DNA from: Ypsolopha sequella | Taxonomy: Eukaryota; Arthropoda; Insecta; Lepidoptera; Ypsolophidae | NCBI GenBank assembly: GCA_934047225.1 | Contig: OW203987.1 | Location: 9,575,501 to 9,639,500, forward strand | Length of the DNA: 64,000 nt | Direction: 5' to 3' | Part shown: in pieces, positions 44,201-54,211 of the stretch | How the letters are laid out: the number at the start of each line of letters is the position of its first letter | Numbering within the stretch: position 1 is the first letter of the stretch | Notes under the pieces: model-generated | Told to the model about the DNA's origin: nothing | Database searches by the model: none | What the model saw: only the letters and a program-made list of their open reading frames with translations | Position numbers and translations under genes: made by a program

Positions 44201-47200
44201 GGATGTAGTAGAAATTCTAAATAGTAAATGCTATGGGTTAAATTTCTATGGTTTGTTAAAGATACAAATAAAAAGATTTATTTACCAAAAAACACATAAT
44301 ATAATGATTTGGTTATGGTCCCCAAACTAAGGTAAACTTGTCTTGTTTATACAAAAACGATTTTGTGAAGCTGATAACAATTAGTTGAAATAAAATTGAA
44401 TTGAAAGTTGAACCAATAAATTAAATTAAACATAATTATAGCTACATATTCTTAAAATAAATACTAATTCTATATAACATTAAAATAATTTACAATTTAA
44501 CTATCGTGTATACATTTCGATAAGGTTTTATGGATAAAATAAAAGGGTAAAAAGCAAATAATAATATTTTCGAGCAAACCAAATACAACTATTTACATAA
44601 TTTGTATACAGTAGCCGTCAATAGAAATTGTGGACTATGTAAACAAAGCGCCATGTTGTCCTTGTCTATGAATAGGTGAACTATCTAGAGATGGGTAAGT
44701 ATGTGATTAAAATATGTTAGGTGCTTAATTAGTTTTCTTTATTTGATTCATCGCTAAAATATTCTGATGAATCGCTAGTCAAATCGCCCACGTTAATTAC
44801 AAATGGTTCCGTCACAGCGTTGTTGGCCGTATCTATTATCTCATCCAGTTCTTTCATTTTTTCTTCTACTTTTAGGACATGAGCTACACATTTTAGAGCA
44901 TCGCTGGAAGATCACACAGCTCTCGATAGAATCACACACACTTTTATGTCAAAGATTATGAAGTAACGCTGTTAAAAAAAAATGACGGAATAAAATAACA
45001 TCATGAATAAAATAGGTTTATATTCAAATAGATTCGTACATCACCAATTTTCAAAGACAATACAGATTCGATGAGAAAAAAATATGACAGCAATCTCGAC
45101 GCAGTACAGAATTGACTATTGATTCTATGATTTTCCGTAATTAACTTGTGATTATTGAATATTTCATGATGAAATACAGTGAATAACTGGTAAGACTCGA
45201 TGCTTCATGATTTGGAATAATGTTCAATGAGACTCCGTGACAGAACCTTGAGAAAAATTGAGAAAACGGTTTGTTTACATAGTCCACAATTTCTATTGAC
45301 GGCGACTTTATTTAGGATATTTTTGGGTTTGAATTTCAAGTAACGACTCGGTTTCCTCCTCAGAACATTTAAATATATCTTCTGTGGTTTCCTCATATGA
45401 AAGTTTACATCACCACCTAAAAATTGGATCATATGTTTTTATAGCAAAATCCAACGCTTTGAATACTCTCAATTATTGTTGTAAGCCTGTCATGTAAGCA
45501 GGAGGTCGAAGGTTCAAATCCTGTACCGAGAAGTTTTTTCAAAAAATATTTGTGCTTTTAAATTTGTTCCTGGTTGATTTCTAATTTGTAATGCATTCTA
45601 ATAATAACCTAAAAATTGCTTCAATAACTAAAAGAAATTTAAGGCTGCAATGTTTATTGATTGTGTTAAAATTATGGGGGAAAGAAAAATAGGTAAACCG
45701 CTGCGCACACGATTCTAAATTCGTAGCGGGGGCGATGAGTCCTGCACTGATTCTCGGTAATCGTGAATATTGTGCACTTCCCCCCCGTAAGTCAGCCCAG
45801 CCAGAATGTCCTTACAGAAAATAAATATATAAAGGTTATAATAACGGTTATTAATTACCTTACTATTTGATACATGAGAAAGCTCAATGCAAGCTTAAAA
45901 AGACCTGAACCTTAGCCTAAATCATCCATGGATACCTTTGTAACGTTAATGTTTTGGTCTGCAGGGCAACAGGAAGAAGCAATACCAAGTCCCCAGGAAG
46001 GAGCGCATCACCGAGCAAACTTATCAGATGTCGCGGTGGACTCCGGTTGTCAAGGTTATTTGTTTACCGAAATAAATTTTAAATGAACTCTAGTCCCGTC
46101 AAATTGGCTTGAAAAGGGAATAAATTTCATTTCATTACTTAAATATTTTTCGAATGGAACGTCATTAATTAAAACTCATAATTTTTCCCGGGTTCACATG
46201 CCAAAGCTCACCTCAGAGTTGTGCTGCGGATAGACAGAGGAATGAAAGTGCTAAAATTTAAAAATCTTCAAATAAACAGTTTTAATTAAACTTGCAAAAC
46301 ATTTCAGGACATAATGGAAGACGCGATCGAGGACAAGCTCGACCAGCGCCACTTCCCGTTCCTGGCCGGACGCGCTCAGACCTCGGGGTACCAGGCACCC
46401 ACCAGGTACTTGTACATATTATATTACTAGCTTTTCACCTGTGGCGCATAGATTGAGCAATACTTCGTTCCACTTCACTGTTAGCAGTTTCTAAGGGACA
46501 CGACTTTCTTTAAATATGTATTGCAAATAGAAGTTTTTTCTATCGACTAAAAGCGCGTCTTTTACGTTTTCTCACCACTGAGTTCACAATATTAGACATC
46601 TATAATATTTTTTCACTAACACGCACGTCCGATCTCTGCTGGAGCTATGCACACGGAGCAATTAAGAAGAGTTGCCGATAGTTCATTTCTCTAGGGTAAA
46701 TTGTGTGCGCGGGGTGGAAGGCAGAGGTACGGGGAAGGTTGGCTCCGCCGTTCCACCAATCACAGAGCACATGCCACCAATCGCAATCGCCCTCTTTTGT
46801 GACGTTATGACACCATTGATGACTCCATTCATACACCAACTCCGACATGTAAGCCAACCTTAAGAAACACATTGGCTAATGAAGGTCACGCGCATTAACC
46901 AATGGGCTCATACGGGCGATTTTCTTTGGGAGTTCGACTCGTGGAATGTAGTATATACTCGGCTTTATAGATATAGAGATATATTGAGCTTTAAACTTTC
47001 GTTTACAGCGTACGCTATGGACACTGGCATAAGGACAAGGCTCAACAGACAGTCAAGAATGTGCCGCGACTCCTTGTGTTCATCGTTGGAGGTGAGAACG
47101 ACCTATATTTAAATGAAATTAGCACAATCAAGTTGCGAGTAATATATTGAGTTACCGTGCATACATTCCCCTAGTCTGAGATATATTCTAACCAGCCGGT

Positions 47201-47851
47201 AATTTTTATACTATTTTTATATAATTTTATTTATGGTCAAAACTAAAAAATATAAAACGTTAATCTGTGTGGGAGAATTTGGGTCTAAAGAGATTTCTAG
47301 TCCCAGATGGGAAATAATCAAGAAGAATATAACAATATTGGAACGCTAACATCCTATAACAAGGCCAAGCCAAAAAAATCACCTTGAAATTATTTACCCT
47401 TCTTGAGTAATAGAGATAGAATTCTTTACCCTTCATGAGTAATAGAGATAGAATCACATTCGAAAAGAATAACGTTTCATGAAAGACTTCACAATACAAT
47501 ACAACATTCTTTATTGCACACCAAAGCACAGAATAAATAGACACAAGAGAATCAAGGTCATTTATTTTGACTTGCGCGTTTCAATAGAGGTTATCACTCC
47601 AGTTTGGTTATAAACTTCTTGGAAGTAATGTATTTTCATACTACTTTATTTCCCAATTACTAACTTCAAGTGAAAATTATAAAGTGACTAAGAATTCCTA
47701 TTTTATTTGTCCCTTAGGTATGAGTTTCTCTGAGATCCGGTGCGCGTACGAAGTGACGGCCGCTCTCAAGAACTGGGAGGTGATCATCGGCTCCTCGCAC
47801 ATCCTGACGCCCGACAGCTTCCTCTCAGACCTCAGCTCGCTCACCGCATAA
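35228..47851 (+). CDS. Rop: Rop, Sec1/Munc18-family syntaxin-binding protein (complete gene)
   Basis: Joined exons give 1770 nt, 589 residues plus stop, matching the usual ~590 of Munc18-1/UNC-18. Exons: 35228-35255, 35911-36060, 36661-36816, 36920-37023 or 37161-37264, 37644-37792, 38242-38457, 39823-39980, 40660-40814, 43119-43199, 43943-44110, 45965-46054, 46308-46405, 47009-47091, 47718-47851. All junctions are GT-AG and the frame is kept. Recognisable family stretches: [88 protein letters not shown] and [12 protein letters not shown] proteins clasp syntaxin and template SNARE assembly for vesicle fusion, in the cytosol and at the plasma membrane. The start context CAAAATGG is favourable. 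Introns carry MITEs and SINEs. The paralogous Sly1 and Vps45/Vps33 types fit far less well. Confidence 0.96.
35256..35910. other. Rop intron 1
   Basis: 655 nt of AT-rich DNA with a normal ..TTCCAG acceptor. No repeat recognised. Confidence 0.6.
35911..36060 (+). CDS. Rop: Rop exon 2
   Basis: Begins AG|ATTATGAATGAG (KIMNEVIRY) and includes [13 protein letters not shown]. The linker [12 protein letters not shown] is longer than the KKKGEW of vertebrate Munc18-1. Confidence 0.93.
36411..36568. mobile_element. TGTCGATTCGG foldback MITE, copy 2 (Rop intron 2)
   Basis: Diverged arms: TGTGTCTATTCGGTGTAACA and ACTGAATCTACACCA. Same central AAAAAGACAGAC region. It ends about 95 bp before exon 3. Confidence 0.8.
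36661..36816 (+). CDS. Rop: Rop exon 3
   Basis: [12 protein letters not shown] to AHVFFTE. It ends with one base of the next codon, so exon 4 must supply two bases first. Confidence 0.95.
36920..37023 (+). CDS. Rop: Rop exon 4a (alternative)
   Basis: 104 nt, TTTACAG acceptor, GTTTGT donor. Encodes [20 protein letters not shown].. to VPYEQQ, residues 112-146. It occupies the same place as exon 4b, with 22 of 34 residues (after the split codon) identical. It keeps the Phe and Glu corresponding to F115 and E132 of rat Munc18-1, which line the syntaxin N-peptide pocket. Confidence 0.93.
37053..37099 (+). promoter_or_regulatory. Hairpin between the alternative Rop exons
   Basis: GATAAAGGATGAGATT (37053-37068) pairs with AATTTCATCCTTTATC (37084-37099): 16 pairs, 15 Watson-Crick and one G-U, with a 15-nt loop. 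It sits in the 137-nt intron separating exons 4a and 4b, where RNA structure could influence the choice. Confidence 0.6.
37161..37264 (+). CDS. Rop: Rop exon 4b (alternative)
   Basis: Also 104 nt, donor GTGACA; the acceptor GTTGGATTAG has a poor pyrimidine tract. Encodes [20 protein letters not shown].. to LPYESQ. It is closer to mammalian Munc18-1 ([17 protein letters not shown] end) than 4a. Including both or neither shifts the frame, so exactly one can be used. Confidence 0.93.
37644..37792 (+). CDS. Rop: Rop exon 5
   Basis: [18 protein letters not shown] to GEYPSVRYR plus two bases. This is the start of domain 2. Confidence 0.95.
38164..38181. repeat. Poly-C tract in Rop intron 5
   Basis: About eighteen C residues 60 nt upstream of exon 6, in place of a usual T-rich tract. 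Length may be unreliable. Confidence 0.75.
38242..38457 (+). CDS. Rop: Rop exon 6
   Basis: [13 protein letters not shown] to ENDVYR. GC-rich codon use. Contains [19 protein letters not shown], the most conserved SM signature. The next in-frame bases after the donor would give TGA at once. Confidence 0.96.
38487..38583 (+). pseudogene. Decayed partial duplicate of Rop exon 6
   Basis: Repeats the second half of exon 6 (GAGCCGATG, GCTCGCTCGCAGCTACTCGT, GACCGCGGCTTTGACTG) with an internal deletion between two GAG triplets. It then has AATGACGTTTACAG and the same donor GTGAGCAAACC. The frame is broken and no acceptor precedes it. Confidence 0.85.
39162..39462. repeat. 'GGTTCCGTA..TTGGCCGG' dispersed repeat, copy 3 (Rop intron 6)
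   Basis: Compact ~300-bp copy: TTTTTAGGGTTCCGTACC at the left, then a GTCCGTCTGTCTGTCCGTCT block, and GACTCGCACTTGGCCGGTTT at the right. Confidence 0.75.
39823..39980 (+). CDS. Rop: Rop exon 7
   Basis: [21 protein letters not shown] to SESKRMGG; domain 3a. Confidence 0.95.
40069..40326. mobile_element. MITE with GAGGCGCTGAGCGCAA termini (Rop intron 7)
   Basis: Left GAGGCGCTGAGCGCAATAGT, right inverted ACTACTTTTGCGCTCAGCGC. An internal second pair (GTAAGTCACTT region and GCACTGAGCGCAATAGTAGT near 40205) suggests two units fused head to tail. Confidence 0.75.
40660..40814 (+). CDS. Rop: Rop exon 8
   Basis: [20 protein letters not shown] to DKLCKVEQ; includes the domain 3a helical hairpin region. 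Confidence 0.96.
40850..41020 (+). repeat. SINE-A copy (Rop intron 8)
   Basis: tRNA-like head (GGTTACTTAGTTGGTAGGAA, then AGTTCAAGTCGTGCTGG), then CAATGAGTTTTTCGGAATTT and CTGAACGGTGAAGGAAAACA: the plus-strand version of SINE-A. A headless copy follows at 41665-41770. Confidence 0.72.
41080..41480 (+). repeat. Dispersed repeat R41, copy C (Rop intron 8)
   Basis: Uninterrupted copy used as reference for 16258-16615 and 32975-33832. It ends CACCTTAACATAATTTAATC. Confidence 0.75.
41860..42330. other. GC-rich island in Rop intron 8
   Basis: Unusually CpG-rich for the window. Opens with TTACCGACTTCCGTAGATTT, a phrase also present inverted at 58.22 kb, and contains a CGACTGGTGTAGTGGCAGGG phrase like a SINE box A. 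Probably a repeat; short ORFs inside show no motif. Confidence 0.5.
43119..43199 (+). CDS. Rop: Rop exon 9
   Basis: [20 protein letters not shown] to LLDQ, 27 whole codons. Confidence 0.96.
43261..43427. mobile_element. TGTCGATTCGG foldback MITE, copy 3 (Rop intron 9)
   Basis: TTGGTGTCGATTCGG left, CCGAATCGACACAAA right, with central TTTTCGATACGGAAAGAAAA. Confidence 0.85.
43450..43850 (+). repeat. Two tandem ACTAGCGGAC.. repeat units (Rop intron 9)
   Basis: Units start at about 43453 and 43650 (ACTAGCGGACGCCCC type) and end GATAGATCGGTCAGTCAG / TAATAGATCGGTCAGTCAGG, like the (CAGT)n-ended repeat at 7.1 kb. Confidence 0.65.
43943..44110 (+). CDS. Rop: Rop exon 10
   Basis: [20 protein letters not shown] to LNVVID, 56 whole codons. 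Confidence 0.96.
44130..44210 (+). pseudogene. Decayed partial duplicate of Rop exon 10
   Basis: Nineteen bases after the exon 10 donor, the exon's second half recurs (AGCTGGTAACGCACGCGCAG, ACGACAAGCAAACCTTGCTG, CTGGGACTGGATGTAGTAG) with about 90% identity. No acceptor and no usable donor. Confidence 0.88.
44609..45307. mobile_element. ~700-bp element with 35-bp TIRs (Rop intron 10)
   Basis: Left GCCGTCAATAGAAATTGTGG then ACTATGTAAACAAA. Right, inverted, TTTGTTTACATAGT then CCACAATTTCTATTGACGGC. No transposase ORF. The CAGT-like outer end and TA at the left flank hint at a Tc1/mariner relative, unproven. Confidence 0.8.
45430..45605 (+). repeat. SINE-B copy 3 (Rop intron 10)
   Basis: An inverted SINE-B tail (AAAATCCAACGCTTTGAATA) abuts a plus-strand piece with GTCATGTAAGCAGGAGGTCG and GGTTCAAATCCTG (box B). 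Confidence 0.6.
45965..46054 (+). CDS. Rop: Rop exon 11
   Basis: [20 protein letters not shown] to TPVVK, 30 codons. Confidence 0.96.
46308..46405 (+). CDS. Rop: Rop exon 12
   Basis: [20 protein letters not shown] to YQAPT plus two bases. Confidence 0.95.
47009..47091 (+). CDS. Rop: Rop exon 13
   Basis: [17 protein letters not shown] to LLVFIVG; SM-family WHK motif. Confidence 0.95.
47718..47851 (+). CDS. Rop: Rop exon 14 and stop
   Basis: [19 protein letters not shown] to SDLSSLTA, stop TAA 47849-47851. Ends shortly after the ILTP motif as in other Munc18 proteins. Confidence 0.96.
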
Positions 47852-47980
47852 ACACACTGCCATGTCACCGTCTCTTTCCCACTCACTCTCTCGCTGTCAT
47901 GAGAGAGATAGAGAGTTGTAGAGATGCAAGCTAGGTACCTGTGCTACTCTAAACGTATGGCTAGTTGAGTCTATGCCTCA

Positions 47981-47986
47981 AATAAA
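47981..47986 (+). terminator. Candidate Rop polyadenylation signal
   Basis: AATAAA 130 nt after the stop. Another lies at 48881. Which is used cannot be told from sequence. Confidence 0.4.
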
Positions 47987-50155
47987 TTAGTCTTACATTT
48001 AGAGGGTTAAGGGTCTACGCTTTTCTGTTCATTCCATTTCATTATCACTCCATACACCCTCAGCGTTTATCATTTCATACTTTGCTTGCATTCGTATCTG
48101 AATTTGCAAAATTAATGGATGTACAAATGAAATCTTTGGTAGAAACGCTGTGGTTCTATGAAAACATTGTGCAATTTGAAATTCAATGATCAGAAATTTT
48201 GCAGTAAAACAGTTAAACCTGTTTAGGCGGTGAGAGAATAGGGGTTTGATACGAAATTGTCAACGTTAGAACGTGCGAGGTACTAAACTAGATTTCGACG
48301 ATAATATATATCTGAGCTCGCTCGCCGCCTCAAAGAACCAACCCCGCGCATTTAACATTAATTCAAACGTTACATCGTAAAGTACATAATTTAATTTAAT
48401 TTGATCACTGTTCATATTGTTACATTTTATCGTAATTGGATGGCATTTAATTTTTCTGTCATAGTACGTGAATACTGCCATTCTAAAATTTTTAACTAAC
48501 TTCGTTATTGCAATAGAAGGAACGCCGCTTGGGACTCACTCATCACGGCTATTCAAAACGGCAACGAGTAAGCGAGATATAAAACAGTTTATCACGCTCA
48601 CTCTCATGAGTTACATGAAATACATTTTTAGAAGTTCTTGGTATTTCAGAGTTACTGTGTGTTACACATAAATTAAGTTTTCAAGATCTCTAATACACCA
48701 GTATTCCCTTCACACGCCTCCTAACTTATTGTAATTGGTCAAAATGTAAATCGACGGAATCGTTTATTTATTGTGTGATATTTTAATGTTTAAGTTATTT
48801 GAGAATGCTGGGCGTATTTTACTTTTAAACTATTTTTACATTTAATTTTTAAACAAATTATTACTATTGTTGTTGACGTTAATAAATTTTAAAGTTCAGA
48901 TCAAGTTATTCTTGCTTCTATTAACATAGGGAAAATGTAGAATTTAGGAAATAAGTCACAGAATTATAACTTAATTTATAAGATTCTGTACGATAATCTA
49001 AGGGAGATTCCACAGTAAAAGTATTTTAAAAGCTGTTTTGAAAATAATAACATGCATAACTAAACTTCTATGGTATCGCATACTAAAGCTCTAATCAATG
49101 GGAATTGGATGTAATAGCTCCAAATGGAGAGCTGACCACCCGCCTGTGCCCCGCAGGCGTCCCACCTCAATATCATTTTATCATCAAGCTGTCGCAAAAT
49201 GAAGACGACACAAGCTTCTTGAAAATTAAAATTTTAATATTACCGCCTTAGGGTAACAAAACCTAAAACCCTATTATTTGACTATTTATTAAAGGTTTTC
49301 GGAATTAGCGTAACATTTATCAACAGCTGTTTGTAATCATAACCATCCTATTAGTATCACCACACTGACTGCATCATGTAACAAAGTGCTGATATAATAG
49401 TGAAATGATCGAGACGATACTACCGAAGTAAGAAGTATCAAGTTATTAAGTAATATGTAATATTATGCCTTTAGCTTGTGTGAATTAGCGTTTAGGTTTG
49501 TTTTTCTTCATCATTTAATGCCAAATGCTAGATCTTACGATTTGTAGTCGAATTGAATATCTGATACGGAAATTAAGACTTTCTCCCGATAAGACCTAAA
49601 AAAAATCGCAACAATTTCAAACTAGGTTTTAATTATTTTAAAAATTCCTTATGAAACATCTACTAGTATAAATGATATCTTCTCTAGGATGTAATATTAA
49701 TGACTTAACGCAATGTAGTATATTTTAAATGCTGAATGATGTAATTAAACTTAAATTTTGTTCTCTACATTCCAATATCTATGTGTACTCTATGCGCTGG
49801 TATGTAATAGTATTATGATAATTACCTATCTATGATTCAACGCTAGTGCTATGGCCACTGTTCATGTCAACAGCGGAAAAACAAGTAAAAGCATTAAAGC
49901 ACCTCGATATAAATTCAATAAAATAACTGCATTAATAAACTTACAAGGAAGGTTAAAATTAATATTATTTATATTATAATATTTAACATTTTTTTTTATG
50001 TGATTTGACTACTAAGAACAAAATATAGTTTAGTAAATAGGTATTTATGTTCGTTTAAGGGGGTGTTATATGAATTGTACCGTATTAGGGTCAATCAACT
50101 TTTTTACCCACACTACTTTATGAGCCTTTCCCAGTATTGAACCACAAAATTTACA

Positions 50156-50321
50156 ATTGTGTCGATTCGGCGCAACACGACTTAACTTATTTGACAGGAC
50201 TAAACTTAATTTGAGCGTTCTGTCTTTTTCTTTCTGTATCGAAAAGACAAAGATAGAACGCTCAAAATAATATTAGTCCTGTCAAATTAGTTAAGTTATG
50301 TTGCGCCGAATCGACACCAAT
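50156..50321. mobile_element. TGTCGATTCGG foldback MITE, copy 4
   Basis: The best-preserved copy: TGTCGATTCGGCGCAACACG through GACAGGACTAA, mirrored at the right as TTAGTCCTGTC and ATGTTGCGCCGAATCGACAC. The arms meet at a centre near TTTCTGTATCGAAAAG. Confidence 0.9.
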
Positions 50322-52301
50322 GTCGCTCTTTTCTTTCCGAAAATGGTTTTGTTCGATAACTAGATAATATCGTAATATTTGGAAATAAGACATTTTTAAA
50401 TTTTGCATGCCTATGTAGGAGCCAATAGTTTAGGCACTGTACATTTGAAAGAAGTTATATAGTTGTGGATCACGAAGAGAAAAAGAACTAAGAAACCTCG
50501 GTTAAGGTACTATTGATACTATTTGATACTAAAGTATACAGAGTTCAGTTTGGCGCCTCTTTCTCTATGTGTGTCGGTATCGACAGTTAGTTTCGTACTA
50601 CGTTAAAAACGGTAAAATATAAAATTAATTACTGTCGCTAAGTAAATAAAGTAGGCTGCAACGCAAGCAAAACAATGTGCGGTTATGAAACCGTACAGCC
50701 TATTTGGGCAGCTTGTGCTTAACCTTTATATAACAACTTATGTACCATAATTTAAGCAAATAAATATCTTTCTTTATCTTTAAGAATCATCTGTAATTCT
50801 TAGCAAATTTATGTTTGATTCGAAAGATATTCAGTGATCTGTTTATATTTAGCAAAAAAAGGTACGCGCTAGACTTGCTTTTTTTTAAAAATAAGCAGTG
50901 TGGGTAAAAAAGACTGATTGACCGATTAGCAATATTATTATAATTATATACTTGGATTTTCATTAATATCACATATAATTATTGTACAGGTTTGTTACAC
51001 AACAAGAGCTAATCCGAGAATAACAAATTAATTCAAGTGTATACCTATCTTTATTTAGGATAGATTTATGCTGTCACCAGTGTTTATGGTTTGCTTGCAA
51101 TATAATTACTAAACATATCTAAGGGTTTCTGGATTCCCGGGTTTTATACGTTCCCGGGAGTCAGGAAGGATAATTCGACCATGTTTCGCGGAATAAAGTA
51201 GGTATGAATAGGCTGCTCTATTTAAGACCAGGCTCCCTAAATTGCAGAGTTTTTGCATAAATATGCTGAGTCACCTATATACTTCGTCAATGTAAAATTG
51301 AATATTTTTTTTCAGACCTTTATAAAGATAATGCAGACCTAATTGGATAATTTTCACTCGATAGATTTCATTTTTGAAAATGATGCTCGTTGTAATGATT
51401 TTTCAATTTTTCTCTAATAATGCGACTTGAGTTTTATGTCTAAAATAAATTAAAAAACTCACAGCAAGAAAATATAGTTTATTAAAATCTGCATAGAGAA
51501 AAATTAATCTTGAAACCAGACTTCGCGCGCATTTTGGAGCACGCGGTTTTCAACTTTATAGTCTCAGAGTTATAATAGAAAAGCCGCTGTGCGCCGAGCC
51601 AAGAAAGCCTCGTCTTAAATGAAATCACATACTCTATTGATCAGACATGCCCAAAAAAAAAAACTCTCCATACTAACTTTAAAGAACTTATTGTAGTATG
51701 GACAATGGAGTTTTTATTTTGATTTGCGCTGGTATGTTTCTTTCGGAAAGTTGTTCAGTATGAGTTCAGTAGAGTACGTGGTTTCAGTTACAGATAGCTG
51801 TCTATTTACACCCCGGCGGCAAAATGAAAAAAACATAGAAGAATGGCACCAGAGACTGAAAATGGTAAAAGGCTTATGATTGGTTCGTACTGTTGTCATG
51901 CGACACGTGATTGGCAGATCCAAAGACAACGCTATTAGAGCCGTCGCCATACAAAATTGTGTCCACTTTATCGTGAGGTCATTTTTCAGCTCTAATCAGA
52001 CTTCTATGTTTTTTTCGTTCGCTGCACCCTGGTATAAGAATTTTTAATTAATATTCTGTCAACATCATATTTGTAAAGTGTTAGTCTTTTGATAATTTTG
52101 AACTGTTATCTTCAAATCCTTAAACATACCTAGCCGATCATGTTTGTGCAATTACGTAGGTCTAATGTTTGTCTAGACATACTTGTGTCAGTATTCAACC
52201 GTTAACTTTTATTAAATTATATAATGGTATACAATATTTTTATTTATTTTCTCATCCACCGTTATTATATTAGCAACATATTGTGAATAAGAAGAGCGGG
52301 T

Positions 52302-52577
52302 CCTCTAAAAAGGCCGTTTTGCATGAATCACATTATGATTGTTCTAATGCCGCCTCTTTTGCAAGCGTGAAAAAACTCTTGACTCTATCCTACTTTCAAA
52401 TCATTTTATGATTCACCCAATACGGCCTTTTTAGAACCCCTGGTTCTCTAGAAAGGCCGTTTTGCATGAATCACATTATGATTCTGTTCTAATGCCATCT
52501 CTTTTGTATACGTGAAAAAACTGACTCTGTCCTACTTTCAAATAATTTTATGATTCACCCAAGTCGGCCTTTTTGGA
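52302..52577. mobile_element. Tandem pair of AAAGGCCG MITEs
   Basis: Two ~133-bp units (52303-52435 and 52445-52577). Each has inverted ends CTAAAAAGGCCG / CGGCCTTTTTAG and GCATGAATCA / TGATTCACCC. They are separated by a 9-nt spacer and are about 90% alike. Confidence 0.82.
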
Positions 52578-52699
52578 TCCCCAGATAGTCTGACTGGTCG
52601 TGGCTAAAACCATTATCTATTAAATACAATAGATAAGTATTAAACTGAATACAAACACCTATCTTGCTAATTTAACCCGTCGGAAATATCTCGGCATCA

Positions 52700-52860
52700 G
52701 CACCTTGAAAGAATACGCTTCCCCCTCCCCCGCGTCACACTTCACCCTGGGCCTCAATTCCGGGCTCCAAGGAAATATCCCGACTATGGTCGTGCCTCGG
52801 TAGTACCGAGAACGAGATGAAGTGCGACGCGGGGCGGGGAAGCGTGTTCTTTTGAGGTAC
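52700..52860. mobile_element. GC-rich foldback element
   Basis: ACGCTTCCCCCTCCCCCGCG and, inverted, CGCGGGGCGGGGAAGCGT, extended outwards by GCACCTTGAAAGAAT / GTTCTTTTGAGGTAC. Confidence 0.72.
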
Positions 52861-53144
52861 CGTCACAGACATTGATCTAAATAGATGACGCAAGTGCATC
52901 AAACTCTTGAAAACCAAGCGTGTCAAATTTTAAAATGAAAACGGTCGACAATTCCTAAACTCCACGATAAATGTAAAGTTTACTTCATAAAAGTGAAAGA
53001 GATGGAGAGACTGAGACGGAATCTTTTTGCTAATCGTTTTGGAACGGCTACTTTGTAAAGGCAGTTTATTTACGTGGCAAAGGATGAGAAATAAAATGGC
53101 TTTACAAGTCATTCCGAAGAATTCTATAACCCAGAAACCATAAA

Positions 53145-53330
53145 TTGGCGCGTAATGTTATGACAAATGTCAAAGTGAAAATTTACCCCTGAATTTACGG
53201 CGAGTAAAATTTAAATTTTACATTTCTGACAACGACCTCGAGAATTGTTTGGAGCTACTCGTTTTCACTCTGGTGGTTGCGGAACGGTTGGCAGTTAAAT
53301 TTTACAATTACCCGGGCGTTTAGGAACGAA
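53145..53330. mobile_element. Foldback element, copy 2
   Basis: Diverged partner of 9761-9921 (TTTTACATTTCTGACAA, GGTGGTTGCGGAACGG, GGGCGTTTAGGAACG). Confidence 0.55.
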
Positions 53331-53726
53331 GTCAAAGTTGTAGGCGTCTATATCTATGAATTTGTATGCTCTAAGTCTGTAAAGGAAGAGCATTGCTCTC
53401 CCTTTAGGCGCGCTTTTTTGGCACGCGAAGTACATCCACTCGCGTAATCTATTGTGGGTGCCGTTATGCATATTTCCGATCGACGTCGACGACGCGACGG
53501 GTTGTAGCTTAGAGCATTAAACTAAGGTTGTACTCAAAGGGTTATAGAGATCAAAAGACGACAGAACAACTATAATCTATCGGACAATGACATAGTTATT
53601 TAATCAACCGCGTTTTAATTTACCAATTTTTAGCCTGAAATTTAAAGATTTTCAAATGTACCTTAGGGCTGTCGCAACATAGGATAGAATTTAAACTTTG
53701 GTATAAGCACATAGCACATAGACTAC

Positions 53727-54093
53727 AGGTGGTAGAGCTGATGCCGGGCTCGACTGTGGACGTACCACCATCTTACTTGGAGACCCCCTCGAAGTAACTC
53801 GGGGGAGATTAAGAGGACAGCTCACAGGCAAAAAACCAGGAGGCCCACCATGCCTGGGACTGACGGATGGCGGTATATCCATCCCTAAAAGCCGGGCCTT
53901 ATGGAACAGACTGATGACGGGCAGCGGCGTCACTGGTGCGAGGGTTCCGGCACCGCGCTCACCAACCAACCCGCCTGCCCAGCGTGTGTGAGTATGGGCA
54001 ATTCTTACAGGATGAGTGCCGGGAGTGGCAAAGTCCTGGAAAGGCTTATGTCCAGCAGTGGACGAACTAGGCTGATGGATGGATGGATGGATG
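53727..54093 (+). mobile_element. LINE 3' tail fragment with (TGGA)n end, copy 2
   Basis: About 95% like 33450-33812 and ends with four to five TGGA units. Confidence 0.72.
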
Positions 54094-54211
54094 AGGCCAT
54101 ATTAAAATATATTCTGTGAACATTTCAACTGGCCATCTACAACGGTTGAAGCTGTACAACCCTGTGATAGACAGACAGACAGATAACATATCTCTCTATA
54201 TCGCTTTGGCG

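Larger units (their letters stand above)
47987..54211. other. Spacer between Rop and argininosuccinate synthase
   Basis: Probably begins with Rop 3' UTR. 48.9-50.1 and 50.4-51.6 kb are AT-rich without structure. Then come a foldback (50156), a diverged repeat (51.61-51.82), a tandem MITE (52302-52577), foldbacks (52700, 53145) and a LINE tail (53727-54093). No exon was found on either strand. Confidence 0.5.

Noticed and set aside
52261..52580. CRISPR-like or satellite array at the AAAGGCCG repeats
   Set aside because: Only two units, each with inverted ends; a MITE pair explains it.
53691..53969. Minus-strand 92-codon ORF
   Set aside because: Lies wholly inside the LINE tail repeat and has no motif.
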